31,578 bases of DNA from Mnemiopsis leidyi (lineage: Eukaryota; Ctenophora; Tentaculata; Lobata; Bolinopsidae), in the NCBI GenBank assembly GCA_000226015.1, contig JH152923.1, positions 54,678-86,255 of the forward strand, given 5' to 3'. The translations under genes were made by a program, and so were the position numbers. Below, in pieces: positions 1-9,964 of this stretch (position 1 is the first letter of the stretch; each line of letters begins with the position of its first letter). The notes under the pieces are model-generated. The model made no database searches. It worked only from the letters and a program-made list of their open reading frames with translations, and had not been told where the DNA came from.

Positions 1-1040
1 CTTAGGATTAAGGTAAGTCAGCTAACTTAGGATTAAAGTAAGACTAGACAATTAACTTAGGATTAAGGTAAGACTAGTCAGCTAACTTAGAATTAAGGTA
101 AGACTAGTCAGCTAACTTAGGATTAAGGTAAGACTAGTCAGCTAACTTAGGATTAAGGTAAGACTAGTCAGCTAACTTAGGATTAAGGTAAGACTAGTCA
201 GCTAACTTAGAATTAAGGTAAGACTAGTCAGCTAACTTAGGATTAAGGTAAGACTAGTCAGCTAACTTAGGATTAAGGTAAGACTAGTCAGTTAACTTAG
301 AATTAAGGTAAGACTAGTCAGCTAACTTAGGATTAAGGTAAGACTAGTCAGCTTACTTGGATTAAGGTAAGACTAGTCAACTGACTTAGAATTAAGGTAA
401 GACTAGTCATTTAACTTAGAATTAAGGTAAGACTAGTCGGCTAACTTAGGATTAAGGTAAGACTAGTCAGTTAACTTAGGATTAAGGTAAGACTAGTCAG
501 CTAACTTAGAATTAAGACAAGACTAATCAGCTTACTTAGGATTAAGGTAAGACTAGTCAGCTAACTTAGGATTAAGGTAAGACTAGTCAGCTAACTTAGG
601 ATTAAGGTAAGACTAGTCAGCTAAGTTAGGATAAAGGTAAGACTAGTCAGCTAACTTAGGATTAAGGTAAGACTAGTCAGCTACCTTAGAATTAGGGTAA
701 GACTAGTCAGCTAACTTAGGATTAAGGTAAGACTAGTCAGTTAACTTAGGATTAAGGTAAGACTAGACAGCTAACTTAGGATTAAGGTAAGACTAGTCAG
801 CTTACTTAGGATTAAGAAAAGACTAGTCAGTTAACTTAGAATTAAGGTAAGACTAGTCAGCTAACTTAGAATTAAGATAAGACTAGTCAGCTAACTTAGA
901 ATTAAGTTAAGACTAGTCAGTTAACTTAGGATTAAGTTAAGACTAGTCAGTTAACTTAGAATTAAGGTAAGACTAGTCAGCTAACTTAGAATTAAGATAA
1001 GACTTGTCAGCTAACTTAGAATTAAGGTAAGACTAGTCAA
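1..1040. repeat. 30-bp minisatellite, about 34 copies
   Basis: A head-to-tail array with a 30-bp period runs from the window edge to about 1040, so it is truncated on the left. The unit reads CTTAGGATTAAGGTAAG and then ACTAGTCAGCTAA. Most copies differ by one or two bases; recurrent variants are GGATTAAGG versus GAATTAAGG and GCTAAC versus GTTAAC. The first unit carries a 5-bp deletion. The array lies upstream of the first visible kinase exon and may sit in an intron of that gene. Each unit holds a donor-like AAGGTAAGA and a CTAACTTAG resembling a branch point plus acceptor. Confidence 0.97.
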
Positions 1041-1944
1041 TTTACTAGCCAGATTAATTCTCATGCCAGATAATTTGATTTATCTATTTAATGCCTTAAT
1101 AGTGTGTCTGGAATATATACCTAGTTAAGCAACATATGACCATTGGTATATGCACGAAGAAAATACTAAAAGGGTGTTTACCTTTCTGTCGACTATCTAT
1201 ATGGTTTAGTAATGAACTCGGCGATTTAATTTTATCAGATTAGCACTTATTCCAACACACCCACCTTTCCGCCCACTTCAGTAAATCAGCAAGTAAATAG
1301 CTCGGCTGGTGCTGCCCAACCCTGGTATAGATTTAGCAGCTGAAGAGTTGCAGGGCGTATCAGCTCCAATTAAGTCTGCAGTCGGTGTGCGGAGGTTGAG
1401 TTTGAGCTGAAATGAATAGCGACACATTATGGAGTTCAGTCTGTAATGCTGTATTGCAGACATGCAGTTTTACAATCTCGCTATTTCTACTGCTTTAACG
1501 TAGCGCTGTGATTAAATATGTCAACTTTAACCTAAGTTAAGAGATCATTAGTGAACAGATGACAGAGGGTTAAAATGAAGGTTTTAGATGAAGGGATTAA
1601 CATATAATGATTTGTCGTTTACAAGGCTATGACAATACGACTTATTTGGTGTAGAGTTGAATGAGATTTATCTGGCGTAGGGTAAAATTATAGATCATAC
1701 TGATTAGTGGCTATATAGAAGGCAATTGGCATAGTTGGCCAGTATGCTTGGGGTCAAATTTAATAAATCTGACTTAATGTTCATGTACAGCTTTCGATTT
1801 TTGTACAGGATGCGAAAAGGGGATCTGAATATTATGCATGACGACGTATATTTCAAATTTCATATCTAATGCACCTGTGATTGTTTGTAGCATTGAAAAA
1901 TATTCAATTTTAATCCTACCTTAAATTTTAATTGCTTCAAACAG
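1041..1944. other. no gene recognised; probable intron or 5' flank of kinase gene
   Basis: Between the minisatellite and the first kinase exon I see no exon that continues the kinase frame. In particular there is no glycine-loop coding segment with a phase-1 donor. The sequence is AT-rich with short open frames only. It ends in an acceptor, TTCAAACAG, at 1944. The missing N-terminal exons (ectodomain, transmembrane helix, glycine loop) are probably to the left of the window. Confidence 0.6.
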
Positions 1945-4900
1945 GTGGAACAAAGCTGGTAAAGAAGCAACACCGACAAGTGAGGAACTTTGAGAACGAA
2001 AAGGCGGTGTTCGAACTGTTGAAGGGGCACCATCCGTCAATAGTATTTTGCTATGACATTATTAGCAGTAAGTTAAGGAAATTTAATCAAGCAATATTAG
2101 CCAAATCATGAATTAAATTAGTAATTTGAATTTTGATCAATGAGATTTAATACTTGCTCATTTCTAGTTCCCAGACTCAAGAGTTTCACTAATGCAGTAA
2201 TGCAAATTGCCGAATATCGAAGGTCCACACTCCACCCTCAACGTCAAAGATTCACCATAAAACTTAGAACTGATAACTGACGGTCGACATTTTGATATTT
2301 GCGTCAGCACCATAACAATTATTTGTTGTGAATATAAAACAACATGCACCATAATCAATATCGTCAGGGCCATCTTTTATTTCGTTCTCTATATTAAAAC
2401 TATAAGTTCTAACGTGTCAAGCGCTCTCAAAGGCCATGTCTTTCATTTCAAAGTTTAATGGCTCATGCTGGTGTCTTGTAAACGTCCTTCATAAAATTGA
2501 AGTAATTTTCTCGTGATCTCTGCGAGATGACGTCAAATATTTAATCGTCTTGGTTCATCCGTCAAACGGTGCAATCATACGGTAAAGCAAGCAGTTAACA
2601 GCCTCCCAAAATCTAAGCTGAACGTAATACTTGGGACAACATACAACCGTCAGAGAGATACTTTAGGAGCCAGAGAAATTGTACTTACCTAAAAACCATA
2701 TAACCGTTAGATGCCACTCCACTTAAAGTTAAACATGGCCGGCGTTTTCTATTTGATCTTTAACTGCGCGAATAAACTTTATGGAATTGAAAGTAAAACA
2801 TGAACATGTAAATTTTCAGGTAAAAAGACGCTGCTAATGGGTTACTACGAAAAGGGGAATCTGAGAGATTATCTGTCTAACGTTTCGCTGTCTTGTTCTC
2901 AGCTAATCGGTAATTTGTAGTTAAAACGTTAATTATTATTTAATTATTAGTTATATCGTCTATTTAGGCAGGATGAGCATTATGATTGATCCAAGTACAT
3001 AAAAAGAAAATATGGCGACAAAGGACAATGGCAAAATTTTAGTACTGGCAGTGGTATCTGTCACTTACTTAACAATTGTTGAAAGGTTCACATAAGGGCG
3101 ATAGGAATTAGGAAAATAAGATTTTAAGATAAATTAATTTCAAATGTAACTTAACGGTTTAAAAGAGAAGTATTCATGCGATCATGGAGGGACGCTAAAT
3201 GATGGGCTATTGAAGACCAAATAAAGTAATGACCACTAGGACAGTAGAAAAATAGTGACAAATCGTCCTGGCATATCTTTTTATTAGAACTACAAGAACA
3301 TTGTGAAATGACGATTTTCGCTCATTCGTACTGTTCAGTAATTAATAGGCATGCCCATAAGCTAAAAGGAAGAATGCACCTCTCTTACGATATATACCGT
3401 ATTGAAATATCCTCAGAGTTAGTAAAGGGAGCAATAACTGCTGTGTCGTACATCCACGGTTTTGATATTCTCCGGAAATCCCCCTCTCATATCAGGTGAA
3501 TTATACAATTTTTGGTTTTTGCAAATTTGATAAACTTGTGTTTCAGTCTGGCACACAGGGATATAAAAACAGCTAACTTTCTTGTATTTCAGTCTGGCAC
3601 ACAGGGACATAAAAACAGCTAACTTTCTTGTGTTTCAGTCTGGCACACAGGGACATAAAAACAGATAACTTTCTTGTGTTTCAGTCTAGCACACAGGGAC
3701 ATAAAAACAGCTAACTTTCTTGTATTTCAGTCTGGCACACAGGGACATAAATACAGCTATAACTTTCTTGTGTTTCAGTCTAGCACAGAGGGACATAAAA
3801 ACAGCTAACTTTCCTGTATTTCAATATGGCACACAGGGACATAAAATTAGCTAACTTTCTTGTGTTTCAGTCTGGCACACAGGGACATAAAAACAGCTAA
3901 CTTTCTTGTCGGACCTGACGATACGTGTGTCCTCTCCGACTTCGATCTATCTTTAAACCTCGACAACTTGGAGGAAGGGTGCTCCTTGAGACAAGTGAGA
4001 ATCTAAATTTAAATTTGTCTGTGTTTCCCAACAACAACGCTCTGAAACAGAGCGTATTAAAATACACTCAGACACTCAGGAAGCTTATTTTAATCCATGA
4101 TTTGTATAGGGACAGTTAAGTTACTATCTAATTAGCCAAACCCAAGTAATTATAACCCAATATAATATCGAGCCCAATTTAATTTCTTGATTTAAAATAG
4201 GATGCTTATTAAACCCCCTCGTCGCATCAAACTAGAGATAGAGTATTCCTAGAATCGAAGTAATAAATGTCAGAATTTGATATTTTGAAGGCTTTGTTGA
4301 TTTATTGGAAATAATGTAGAGGAGCTCACGTTTTGGCTCTGATCGCTAACCTACTTCTTACACGTGTATTTCACATATTAGCATATTGATTTGAAACTGT
4401 TGTCAAGCGATGCAGCAGCACAAAATCAACGAATATTGTCATAAAAATTGAGACAAGGAATATTTTTAAGATACTAGATAGTAACATAAATATGGAGATT
4501 TAAAATATAAGATTCGGGAGGCCAGTAACATCACATTAAAGGCTAAAGCACACATTTCAGGAGTCTGAGTTACTCTGACCCCTTTCTAATTCTCTATATT
4601 TGTGCACGCACAACCTTTATTCATTGTTCATTTTTATTCACACTGTTCCATCTTTCATACCAATCCTACCTAAGTCCCTTATCAGCTCTTGTCATTTCCT
4701 ATTAAGAAAATTGCAGATAATTTTCTGTTTTCCACCTTCCCCCATCTTTCATAAAATCCTAGTTTTGTCTTTTACCCGCTACCTCGCCACTGATTATTTC
4801 CTGTCAATCTGTCACACTTTCAGTCTATTCAATCGTTATAATCCACATATTTGTCACTCTCCCTCCTTTTTTTCATTTCCAGTCCCACCCTCCCTCCGTT

Positions 4901-5919
4901 AGCCTACTTCACGCTATGTCGCTATATCTCACCCCCCCCCCTAACCAGGTCGGAACGACCCTGTACATGTCTCCCGAACTTCTAGACTGTACCATGTTGC
5001 TGTCAGCAGCTGGCCTGGTCGACTGTGATCTCTACAGCTTGGGAGCTGTTTTGTGGGAGATTGGAAACCTCTACTGTCAAGTTGCAGGTAAGACATGTTC
5101 AGTGTTATTGGGCAACTTAGCGGTGCAACTCGCACAGGATTTTTTTGTAGAGTTTAAATTTAATGCTATTACTTTGGAGCTTGGAGTTATTTGGATGATT
5201 TGAAACACGCAACTAAGAATCTAAGATATTTTGATGAAAGTTGACATATTTGTCCAGATAAATAAAACACAAGAAAATATCGTCTATAAACAGTACAAAT
5301 AACAACCCCTCTGACAGTCGGAGCTCCAGCAGCAGGTTACGTCCACGTGTACCAGCCAGAGCTACCGACCAGATACACTCAGTCGGACATTGTCCATCTT
5401 GTTGTCGTGGAGCAGTTCAGACCTAGCCTCAAGAACAATCCTGACATCGATTCTGTTGAGCTAGAGAGCGAGGAGAGGGTGAGACATGATACTTTTTTAT
5501 TTTTGTCGGCGGTCACCCACTTTAACTTCCCGAATTAAGGAGTTCAACTCTCACAGTTGACTTTTTGAATCAAAACTTTTGAACAATATTGATTACATTT
5601 ACAGCAACAACTAGATGAACAAGTTTAACTTACTATGCATATATTCTATGTAAAGCTGTCAAACTTTCAGCGATACGAAAGCATTTTGCTGTTGTATTTA
5701 AGTACTTTCGATGTAGCTTTTGTACCTTCGATGAGGTTTTCGGCTCCAAAAAATGCTCAAACAGAAACATTCCAGGCCACAATAGAGTTGCTGGGGGAGT
5801 GTATCGCAGACATGATGGACACGGACTGTGAAAGTAGGATTTCTGCTCACTGCGCCTACAACAGGATATTTGGAATAACTCGACACGCCCGAAACGGAGC
5901 AAGTGACGAGCGGGAGTGA
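1945..5919 (+). CDS. TGF-beta/activin type II receptor-like Ser/Thr kinase, 3' part (7 exons)
   Basis: I join seven exons: 1945-2067, 2820-2909, 3417-3495, 3871-3994, 4949-5087, 5318-5478 and 5776-5919. All have GT/AG ends and compatible phases (entry 1, then 1,1,2,0,1,0), giving 285 residues and a TGA stop. The order of motifs is that of a kinase domain: an N-lobe Lys candidate (KLVKK), GYYEKGNLRDYL hinge, LAHRDIKTANFLV catalytic loop, SDFDLSL in place of DFG, VGTTLYMSPELL activation segment, DCDLYSLGAVLWEI, QFRPSL, and CESRISAHC in the last helices. The VGTxxYMxPE and DxYxxGxVLWE patterns and the segment before RPSL match type II TGF-beta/activin receptors. These phosphorylate type I receptors at the plasma membrane. 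The glycine loop, transmembrane helix and ectodomain are not in the window. Family assignment to type II is likely; a more divergent TKL kinase is possible. Confidence 0.85.
3541..3910 (+). repeat. 46-bp tandem array replicating a splice acceptor and catalytic-loop codons
   Basis: Eight copies start with TTTCAG-type acceptors at 3541, 3587, 3633, 3679, 3725, 3773, 3819 and 3865. Spacing is 46 bp except one 48-bp unit with an extra TA. Each copy repeats the acceptor and the following codons for LAHRDIKTANFLV. Only the eighth copy runs on into the open exon (3871-3994). Copy 7 has lost its AG (TTTCAA). The upstream copies therefore lie in the intron as imperfect decoys of the real exon start. 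Confidence 0.95.
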
Positions 5920-6023
5920 GAAGCAATGTTATGATAAGATTCTATCTGGTTCTCAGATAGCTCTGTTGCTGATTGGTGATAGAAAGTGAAATATTACGAT
6001 TGCTTGAAGATACTGGAGCTGTT

Positions 6024-6368
6024 AGCCGGTTTGTTGACAATGATAGCCGGTTTTTGGACAATGATAGCCGGTTTGTAGACAATGATAGCCGATTTGTGGA
6101 CAATGATATCCGGTTTGTGGACAATGATAACCGGTTTGTAGACAATGATAACCGGTTTGTGGACAATGATAACTGGTTTGTAGACAATGATAACCGGTTT
6201 GTGGACAATGATGGCCAGTTTGTGGACTCTGTAAGCCGGTATGTGGACAATGATAGCCGGTTTGTGGACAATGATAGCCGGTTTGTAGACAATGATAACC
6301 GGTTTGTGGACAATGATAACTGGTTTGTGGACAATGATAGCCGGTTCGTGGACAGTTTTAGCCGGTTT
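6024..6368. repeat. 21-bp minisatellite, about 16 copies
   Basis: The unit is AGCCGGTTTGTGGACAATGA plus one T, with AGCC/AACC/AACT and GTGG/GTAG variants. The period is divisible by three and the common unit lacks stops in several frames, so it gives long open frames on both strands (on the plus strand a VDNDSRF heptad). This looks like a by-product of the repeat. It starts about 105 bp after the kinase stop codon and probably lies in its 3'UTR. Confidence 0.95.
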
Positions 6369-6494
6369 ACAGTCATTGGCTGCGAGCTTTTGTGATACTG
6401 ATAGGTTTATTATTAAGTTTACCAACTACAAAAATTTAAACAGTTATTGATAAAGAGATAGTCTCTCCAGTTTATACTTTTATAGACAGTTTAG

Positions 6495-6500
6495 AATAAA
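6495..6500 (+). terminator. candidate AATAAA polyadenylation signal of the kinase gene
   Basis: This is the first clear AATAAA I noticed downstream of the kinase stop codon, about 575 bp after it. If used, the 21-bp minisatellite is transcribed in the 3'UTR. No cleavage-site evidence is available. Confidence 0.35.
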
Positions 6501-7115
6501 TTTGTCAGAAACTTAAAACTAAGAGAAGAAAAACTCTGGTAGTTTAATTATTGATGGACACATCTTTTTATTTTAAGTCAGTTTTATTTTTGCTTTTTAT
6601 CTGTATCCCATGAGTTGACCGTGACGGAAGCACTACTATTATTTTATCAGGCAATCAGAACTCAGAAGCCACTATGATTATTTTTAGAATTATACAGTTA
6701 TTAATTTTCAGAATAACTTACTTTTATTACTGCTATCAATAATATAGAGTTGAGCTCTAATACTATTTATCTAATAAGTTATTCGCTTACAGTTTTACAA
6801 TATATATTTCATTCGCCTAATCAAGCATAATTTCATTTTGTTCATTTGCTAAAGTGCAACTTTTACAGAAGAAATAACAAATTCCTCTTTTGGGCCTTTC
6901 AAGTCCTGAGTTATTTTTTGCCTGGAGAGCTCAGTCTTTGGGGGGACCGTAGAATGAGCCACACAGCTTCTGGTAAAGATATCGTCCAAGTCAAGGGACG
7001 GCAAAATCTGCCATCTTCCATTGATTTTAACGATTTTATGACCGTAAAGAAGTAAGAATTCCTGTCTATCTGTTAGCTTAAACTCTAAAACGCTCCTAAA
7101 GCAAGTCATTACCGA
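6501..7115. other. convergent 3' flanks, no gene recognised
   Basis: This is AT-rich sequence between two convergent genes. TTTATT at 6723-6728 is AATAAA on the minus strand and could end the membrane-protein transcript about 390 bp after its stop. An 86-codon minus-strand open frame (6849-7109) begins just after that stop. It has no recognisable protein pattern and is best read as 3'UTR. Confidence 0.5.
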
Positions 7116-9964
7116 TCAATTAGTCTGTTTCCTCTCAAAACAGATCATATCAGACCAATCAAAGAACAAACTAGCAGCTTGATTGGCCTCATAAACCTCA
7201 TCAGAAGTCAGTCCCTTGATCTGCTCCTCCGCTAAGTTGGCAGTTTCCTCGGTTACATTCTTTACGTTGAGCTCCTGAACCCTCCTCTTGACGGAGTCCC
7301 GCCCTGTTTTGTTCAGTAGAATCACAATGTTGTTCCATTCTTTCAGGTACTTTAAGTTCTCTCCCATCAGCAAGAACGCAGCGGTCATGGATCTGTGAAC
7401 GTCCACTGGAGGACTTGTCATGCTTTTCAGTTCCGCAATCAGAGGTCGCTTCAGTTCCTGGATGTTTTTCTTGATTTTCTCAATCTTTTGGAGCCGTTCC
7501 AACAAGGCAGTGGCTTGTTTGTGAAGGTCTGCCAAATCTTCGACAAGATTGTTATCTTCAACATCGGATATCGAAATTTTTAGCTTTTCTATATCTTTTT
7601 CCGCTATTGCTATCTGCATGGAACGTTTAATTTCCTCGAGTTTAGCAAGGGCGGCCTGCCGCTTTTCTTCTTTCAGCCTCTGCTCTTCTTTTCGCTTTTC
7701 CTCTGCGATTCGTTCCTCCTCTTTCCGTCTGTCTTCCGCCTCTTTTTCTAGTCGCTCCCTCTCTTTTTGAATTCTTTCTAGCTCTTCCTTTGCTTTGTCA
7801 TAAAGATCCTTTAACTCCCTGTCCTCCTCCATTATATTCGTCTGGAAAACTGTGAAATTAGTGGTTTTGACAGCATTTTCAAGCATTTTCTCGTCTGAAG
7901 CAGCTAGCCCCTGATTTAGCAGTTGCTTGCAGTATGCGACTTTTTTGGCATTGTCTTCGGCCAGCCTTCTCTGCCTTTCCTGTTCTTCTCTGGCTTTTTT
8001 GGCTTCCTCCATTGCTTTGGCTGCTAAATCCGCGTTGATCCCGTTTAGTGCTCTGAGGATATGTAACCTTGGCCATTGTCTGGCCCACCTCGCCCTAGCC
8101 TCTTCTCGAGCTTTGAGCGCTTTTTTCAGTGCTTCCTCTTCCTCCTCTTTCTGTCGTCTTATGACCTCCTTTTCTGCTTCTTCTAGAGCTTTCTTTGCCT
8201 CTTCTGCTTTTCTTTCTTCTTCCTCGAGCTCCTTCCTTTTCACTTCAGCCTCCCTCGACATCAGCTGGTCGAGCAATTTGACGGCACGATCGTACTTATC
8301 TTTGAGATCAATTTGAAAATCTTCCTGCTCAACGATGTCGATTGTAAGTTTCAGGTCGGCCATATCCTTGTAAGCAATAGCATCATCCAAGTACCTTTCC
8401 ACTTCCTTCATTCGTACAAGTCTTGGGTCCTCCACCTCCTCTAGGTACATTGGGGCTTCCGTGTCTTTTGGAGCAACTGCAGATTTCTTGACGAACATGC
8501 AGTAAAGCAGGGTGATAACTGCGATAATGATGATAATCAAGATAACTATCAGTAAGATTCCCCACCAGACAAGGCCCCCTTTGTCTGGGTCGTGCTCATT
8601 CAGAATGCAGTTTTCCTTACAGATACTCAACGCACTGCACTCTCCCTTGATATTGTTAAATTCAATTTCCCCAATCTCCACGGCATCTAACGTCGAACTT
8701 AAGTTGTAGATCTGATCTTTGGCCTTTTCACATTCGACTGTAGGTTTCCACTTGTCGTCCAGAGACCCGCAGTAGTAAACCCTGAAGTCCATGTTTCCGG
8801 GTCGTGTGATGAAACCTTGGGGAGTGATCTCTATGATATCTGCGGTTAGCTCAAGGTCAGAGTAAAGACAAGCTTCTTCGGCTGCTGCCGAGCAACGTCT
8901 AACGTTCTCTTTTTTGCAAGGCATCGGTACTGAAAAGAATATTTTAGTTAGCTCAAAAAGGTTCAAGCGTTTTACTGTTCTTGGATAACAAGTGAGTGGG
9001 GTTTGAAGTGGAATAGTGAAAGATGGATTTCTTTTAACACAAGCTTCACTTACACCAATCAAAATCATCAAACTCATCGTCTGAGGTAGAAAAGCCAAAG
9101 TCGATCAAGTCCAAACAGTCGTCATAACAGTAAACATCCTTTAAGTCATCCTCGTGATCAGATCTCAAATCATCCAAACCCCAAAAGTCGTCTTCACTGT
9201 AAATACAGCGGCCTGGAAATATTTTCTTTTAAAAAAGAATGGGTTTGATCGAATAGTCAGATAAAATTAAGATTTCATTTGTTTTAATTACGGTTGAAAT
9301 CAATCTGTTTCTTAATGGTCACAGACTCACCTTCTTGACTACAAACAAGTCTCTCGTCGGGGTCTTGGTAGTCAAACTCTGGAATCGGGCCATCAAGAGG
9401 AAAGCAACAGATTTCACCCGACCCACAACCAAACATCTCCAACTTGCTATTTATCTTTATCGGACAGCTGTAGCACTGATATCATTAGTTTAGCTGCTTT
9501 GTAATTGTTGTAGAATTAATTACTCTAGGAATATAGCAATTGTGAGTCACTTTCAAATCCTAAAATGCAAACCTTGTTGGCGCAGGAGCTTCATCGTATA
9601 AACATTCACCCTCTGAGCCAGCACAAATCTCGGAGCTGTTGAGGTTAATCACAAAACTTCCTCCATCCACACAACACCCGGTTTGACACTCCCTGGGGGC
9701 CGTATTGAAGTTATGATAAAAAGTGAGGGCAATGATGAAGGAGTGAGGAGTGAAGAGCATATAGTGATGAAATAAGTGATGAGATGATTAAAAGTGAGAA
9801 TTTTTAATCTACAAATTGTTTATTCTGTTTTAGTTAAAGAAAAATGCAAACCTGGAATCTTTCACGCCATTGAAATAGTTCACGCAGGTATCTACACTCG
9901 AAACAGAGTGATAAGAAATCGAAATCACTCCCAAAAAAAGGAGAAGGGAGGAGGGGAAGACCAT
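7116..9964 (-). CDS. single-pass membrane protein with Cys-rich ectodomain, coiled coil and dynein-stalk-like C-terminus
   Basis: Five exons read 9964-9852, 9692-9573, 9467-9331, 9212-9054 and 8929-7116, all GT/AG with matching phases (2,2,1,1). They total 2343 nt for 780 residues. The start ATG at 9964 opens a signal peptide (MVFPSSLLLFLGVISIS). Residues about 25-290 are a Cys-rich ectodomain; exon 4 (124-176) is strongly acidic. A transmembrane helix lies near 296-322 (LVWWGILLIVILIIIIIAV), followed by KK. The cytosolic part is Lys/Glu/Arg-rich coiled coil with three related helical repeats near 356, 513 and 613 (A-x-A-x-K-D-x3-L pattern). The last roughly 110 residues (from 669: LKRPLIAELKSMTSPP..., then EW, AASLFFDW) resemble the microtubule-binding stalk head of dynein heavy chains; no motor domain is present. 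The gene model is firm; the dynein resemblance is by eye. The single 1.8-kb exon carries the end of the ectodomain, the transmembrane helix and the whole cytosolic part. Confidence 0.85.

Noticed and set aside
1..1040. CRISPR-like array
   Set aside because: There are no unique spacers; the units are contiguous 30-bp tandem repeats in a eukaryotic context.
1361..1404. Possible small upstream kinase exon bounded by GCAG and AGGTTGAG
   Set aside because: Its translation does not resemble a glycine loop and its phase link to 1945 is unsupported.
3308..3416. In-frame ATG upstream of the LVKGAITAV exon as a gene start
   Set aside because: The acceptor CCTCAG at 3416 joins the previous exon in phase (LI-E-LVKG), so the upstream part is intron.
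5973..6395. Open frame with repeated VDNDSRF heptads as a protein gene
   Set aside because: The frame is open because the 21-bp unit lacks stops; comparable frames exist on the opposite strand, and flanking parts show no coding pattern.
6849..7109. 86-codon minus-strand open frame after the membrane-protein stop
   Set aside because: No family pattern; position fits the 3'UTR of the upstream gene.
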